Positions 62,800 to 64,000 of a stretch of DNA of 64,000 nucleotides are shown in pieces. The position numbers were made by a program, and so were the translations under genes. The notes beneath the pieces were generated by a model. It saw nothing but the letters and a program-made list of their open reading frames with translations, did no database searches and was not told the DNA's origin. Origin of the DNA: Shinella curvata (GTDB lineage Bacteria; Pseudomonadota; Alphaproteobacteria; Rhizobiales; Rhizobiaceae); the NCBI RefSeq assembly GCF_022899935.1, contig NZ_JALJCJ010000006.1, forward strand, positions 372,001 to 436,000, given 5' to 3'. Every line of letters begins with the position of its first letter. The first letter of the stretch is position 1.

Positions 62800-63705
62800 T
62801 CACACGTTTTCCAGTTTCAATATATTGGTCAGGGCGGAAAGCTCCGCTCGGGTGGGGAAGGAGGCAAGCGTGCCGATACGGCCGACAGCGAGACCCGCCG
62901 CCCGTGTCGCAAGTCTTGCGGCGTCGGAAAGAGAGACGCGCTGCGCGAGAAGCCCCGCCAACGTGCCGGCAAAACAGTCGCCAGCCCCGCTTGCATCCAC
63001 AGCCTGGCGTTCTTCAGCCCGGATCTGGAGATAAGAGGATGCATCCAGAACAATGGCGCCCTCCGAACCGAGCGTCACGATGACGGTGGCGGCCCCCATC
63101 GCCCGCAGGCGGTCGGCGGCACGTTCGGGATCGGTCTCCCCGGTCAAGGCCTCGGCCTCCGGGCGATTGACGATCAGGAGCGATACTGCCGTCAGATCCA
63201 GCGCTTCGGCCGGCAGCGGGCTCGGATTGAAAACCGTGAACAGCCCGGCCGCGTGCGCCGCCTTCAGGCATTGTGCCGTCGCATGGAGACCAAGGTTTCC
63301 CTGCATCAGCAGCATATCGCCGGCACACCAGGTCGATACGATCGGGCACATCGTCAGCGGATCGAACGCCTCCGCGCAGGCGGCGGCTGTGACGATGACG
63401 TTCTCGCCGTGGCGATCGATCAGGATCACCGAGCGGTCGCTGGGCAGGTTCAGGCGTGAGAGGCGCAGGTCGGAAATCTCCGCGGAAAGCAGGTTCTCCA
63501 TCCCGTCGCCGGCCGCATCCCTTCCGAAAGGCGCCCAGAGCGTGACCGACGCCCCTGTCCGGGCGGCAGCGACGGCCTGGTTTGCCCCCTTGCCGCCCAG
63601 GCCTTCACCGGCAGCAGCTGCGTTCAGCGTTTCACCCGGTTGCGGCAACCGCTCCAGGCGAAAGCTCGTATCGACGCAGACATTGCCGACGACGTGGACG
63701 GTCAT
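62800..63705 (-). CDS. PfkB-family carbohydrate kinase (ribokinase-like)
   Basis: The 301-residue kinase has both PfkB signatures: GGKGANQAVAAARTGA near residue 38 and the active-site DASGAGDCFAGTLAGLL near residue 240. It phosphorylates a sugar or nucleoside with ATP. I start at the ATG at 63703-63705; the frame upstream to 63882 runs through the neighbouring gene. It is tightly linked to the BtpA-like gene. Confidence 0.92.
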   Translation of the reverse strand: MTVHVVGNVCVDTSFRLERLPQPGETLNAAAAGEGLGGKGANQAVAAARTGASVTLWAPFGRDAAGDGMENLLSAEISDLRLSRLNLPSDRSVILIDRHGENVIVTAAACAEAFDPLTMCPIVSTWCAGDMLLMQGNLGLHATAQCLKAAHAAGLFTVFNPSPLPAEALDLTAVSLLIVNRPEAEALTGETDPERAADRLRAMGAATVIVTLGSEGAIVLDASSYLQIRAEERQAVDASGAGDCFAGTLAGLLAQRVSLSDAARLATRAAGLAVGRIGTLASFPTRAELSALTNILKLENV

Positions 63706-63724
63706 GACCCCGAGACCTTCCCGT

Positions 63725-64000
63725 TCAGTCCGTTGCCCAGGCGAGCATTTGCTCGAACAGGGTCTTGTAGCCCGGCCATGCGATAAATTCCGGCGGCAGC
63801 CAGTGCGGGCCGACATCAGACGTCCAGACGAGCGTACGGCCTTCGCCGTAAGCACCCGTAACGAGCAGCGGCAGCGAACCATATTCCGAGGAAACGGTCA
63901 TGAGCTGGTTTGCCCCTTCCTTCAGCGTCACTTCGTTGAAGCCGAGCAGATAGGGGAATTCACCGGAAATACCCGAAAGGATCGGATGCGAGGCATCGCC
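63725..64000 (-). CDS. Glutamine-amidotransferase-like (DUF1355/ThuA-type) protein, C-terminal fragment
   Basis: The last 91 codons of a gene entering from the right edge are present. The visible part has LLVTGAYGEGRTLVWTSDVG and PHWLPPEFIAWPGY, characteristic of the class I glutamine-amidotransferase-like proteins encoded in sugar-catabolic operons. It ends 20 bp before the kinase start. Without the N-terminal part the nucleophile cannot be checked. Confidence 0.75.
   Translation of the reverse strand, partial: GDASHPILSGISGEFPYLLGFNEVTLKEGANQLMTVSSEYGSLPLLVTGAYGEGRTLVWTSDVGPHWLPPEFIAWPGYKTLFEQMLAWATD

Noticed and set aside
1-64000. CRISPR array or tRNA genes
   Set aside because: No regularly spaced direct repeats outside the RTX coding repeats, and no tRNA-like T-loop with a matching acceptor stem was seen in the intergenic regions.

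Overview
The window looks like a high-GC alphaproteobacterial replicon, most likely from a member of the Rhizobiales (Rhizobiaceae-like). The reasons are the nasT-nasS / narK-nirB-nirD-nasA-cysG assimilatory nitrate locus, a complete Tat-type (clade I) nosRZDFYLX cluster, many sugar and peptide ABC importers, RTX proteins with rhizobial-type C-termini, and two promoters matching the rhizobial general-stress sigma (RpoE2/EcfG) consensus. The species, and whether this is chromosome or plasmid, cannot be read from the sequence. I saw no rRNA, tRNA, CRISPR array or intact insertion sequence.

Layout. 1-4.03 kb: a family-5 oligopeptide/nickel-type ABC importer (ATPase, binding protein, two permeases, the last cut by the window edge). 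4.2-7.2 kb: a large RTX repeat protein without a recognisable enzyme domain. 7.35-17.6 kb: nitrate assimilation, namely nasT-nasS, then a sigma54 promoter and an ANTAR/NasT antitermination leader, then narK-nirB-nirD-nasA-cysG. 17.8-21 kb: an MsbA-like ABC exporter, a stress-type pyridoxamine-oxidase-fold protein and a small Pro-rich acidic protein, the last two behind candidate EcfG promoters. 21.1-31.8 kb: a sugar/polyol importer operon with an SDR, ADH and ALDH and two beta-propeller (SMP-30/strictosidine-synthase-like) modules, one of them fused to a permease. 31.9-38.6 kb: LysR plus a set matching itaconate catabolism (CoA-transferase, MaoC-type hydratase, CitE-type lyase, MmgE/PrpD, acyl-CoA dehydrogenase). 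38.6-43.6 kb: a patchy region with GNAT, RibD-like reductase/TetR, an NmrA-like remnant and a solitary ComEC-like metallo-beta-lactamase protein. 43.6-47.8 kb: a serralysin-type RTX metalloprotease. 48-50.7 kb: copper-handling genes (CopC-CopD fusion, YcnI, DUF2946-like). 50.9-60.5 kb: an RIC/YtfE iron-sulfur repair protein and the nos cluster, with a perfect FNR/NnrR-type box upstream of nosR. 60.7-64 kb: a catabolic operon (GATase-like, PfkB kinase, BtpA/SgcQ, M20 amidohydrolase).

How the genes work together. NasS is expected to hold NasT until nitrate or nitrite appears. Free NasT then stabilises the two-hairpin RNA in the narK leader and prevents the overlapping terminator, so nitrate import, reduction to ammonium and siroheme supply are switched on together. 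The nos genes make and maintain N2O reductase in the periplasm, and the adjacent copper genes could help supply its copper. The two most interesting items are the fully readable ANTAR/terminator switch and the permease-propeller fusion sitting next to a second stand-alone propeller gene.
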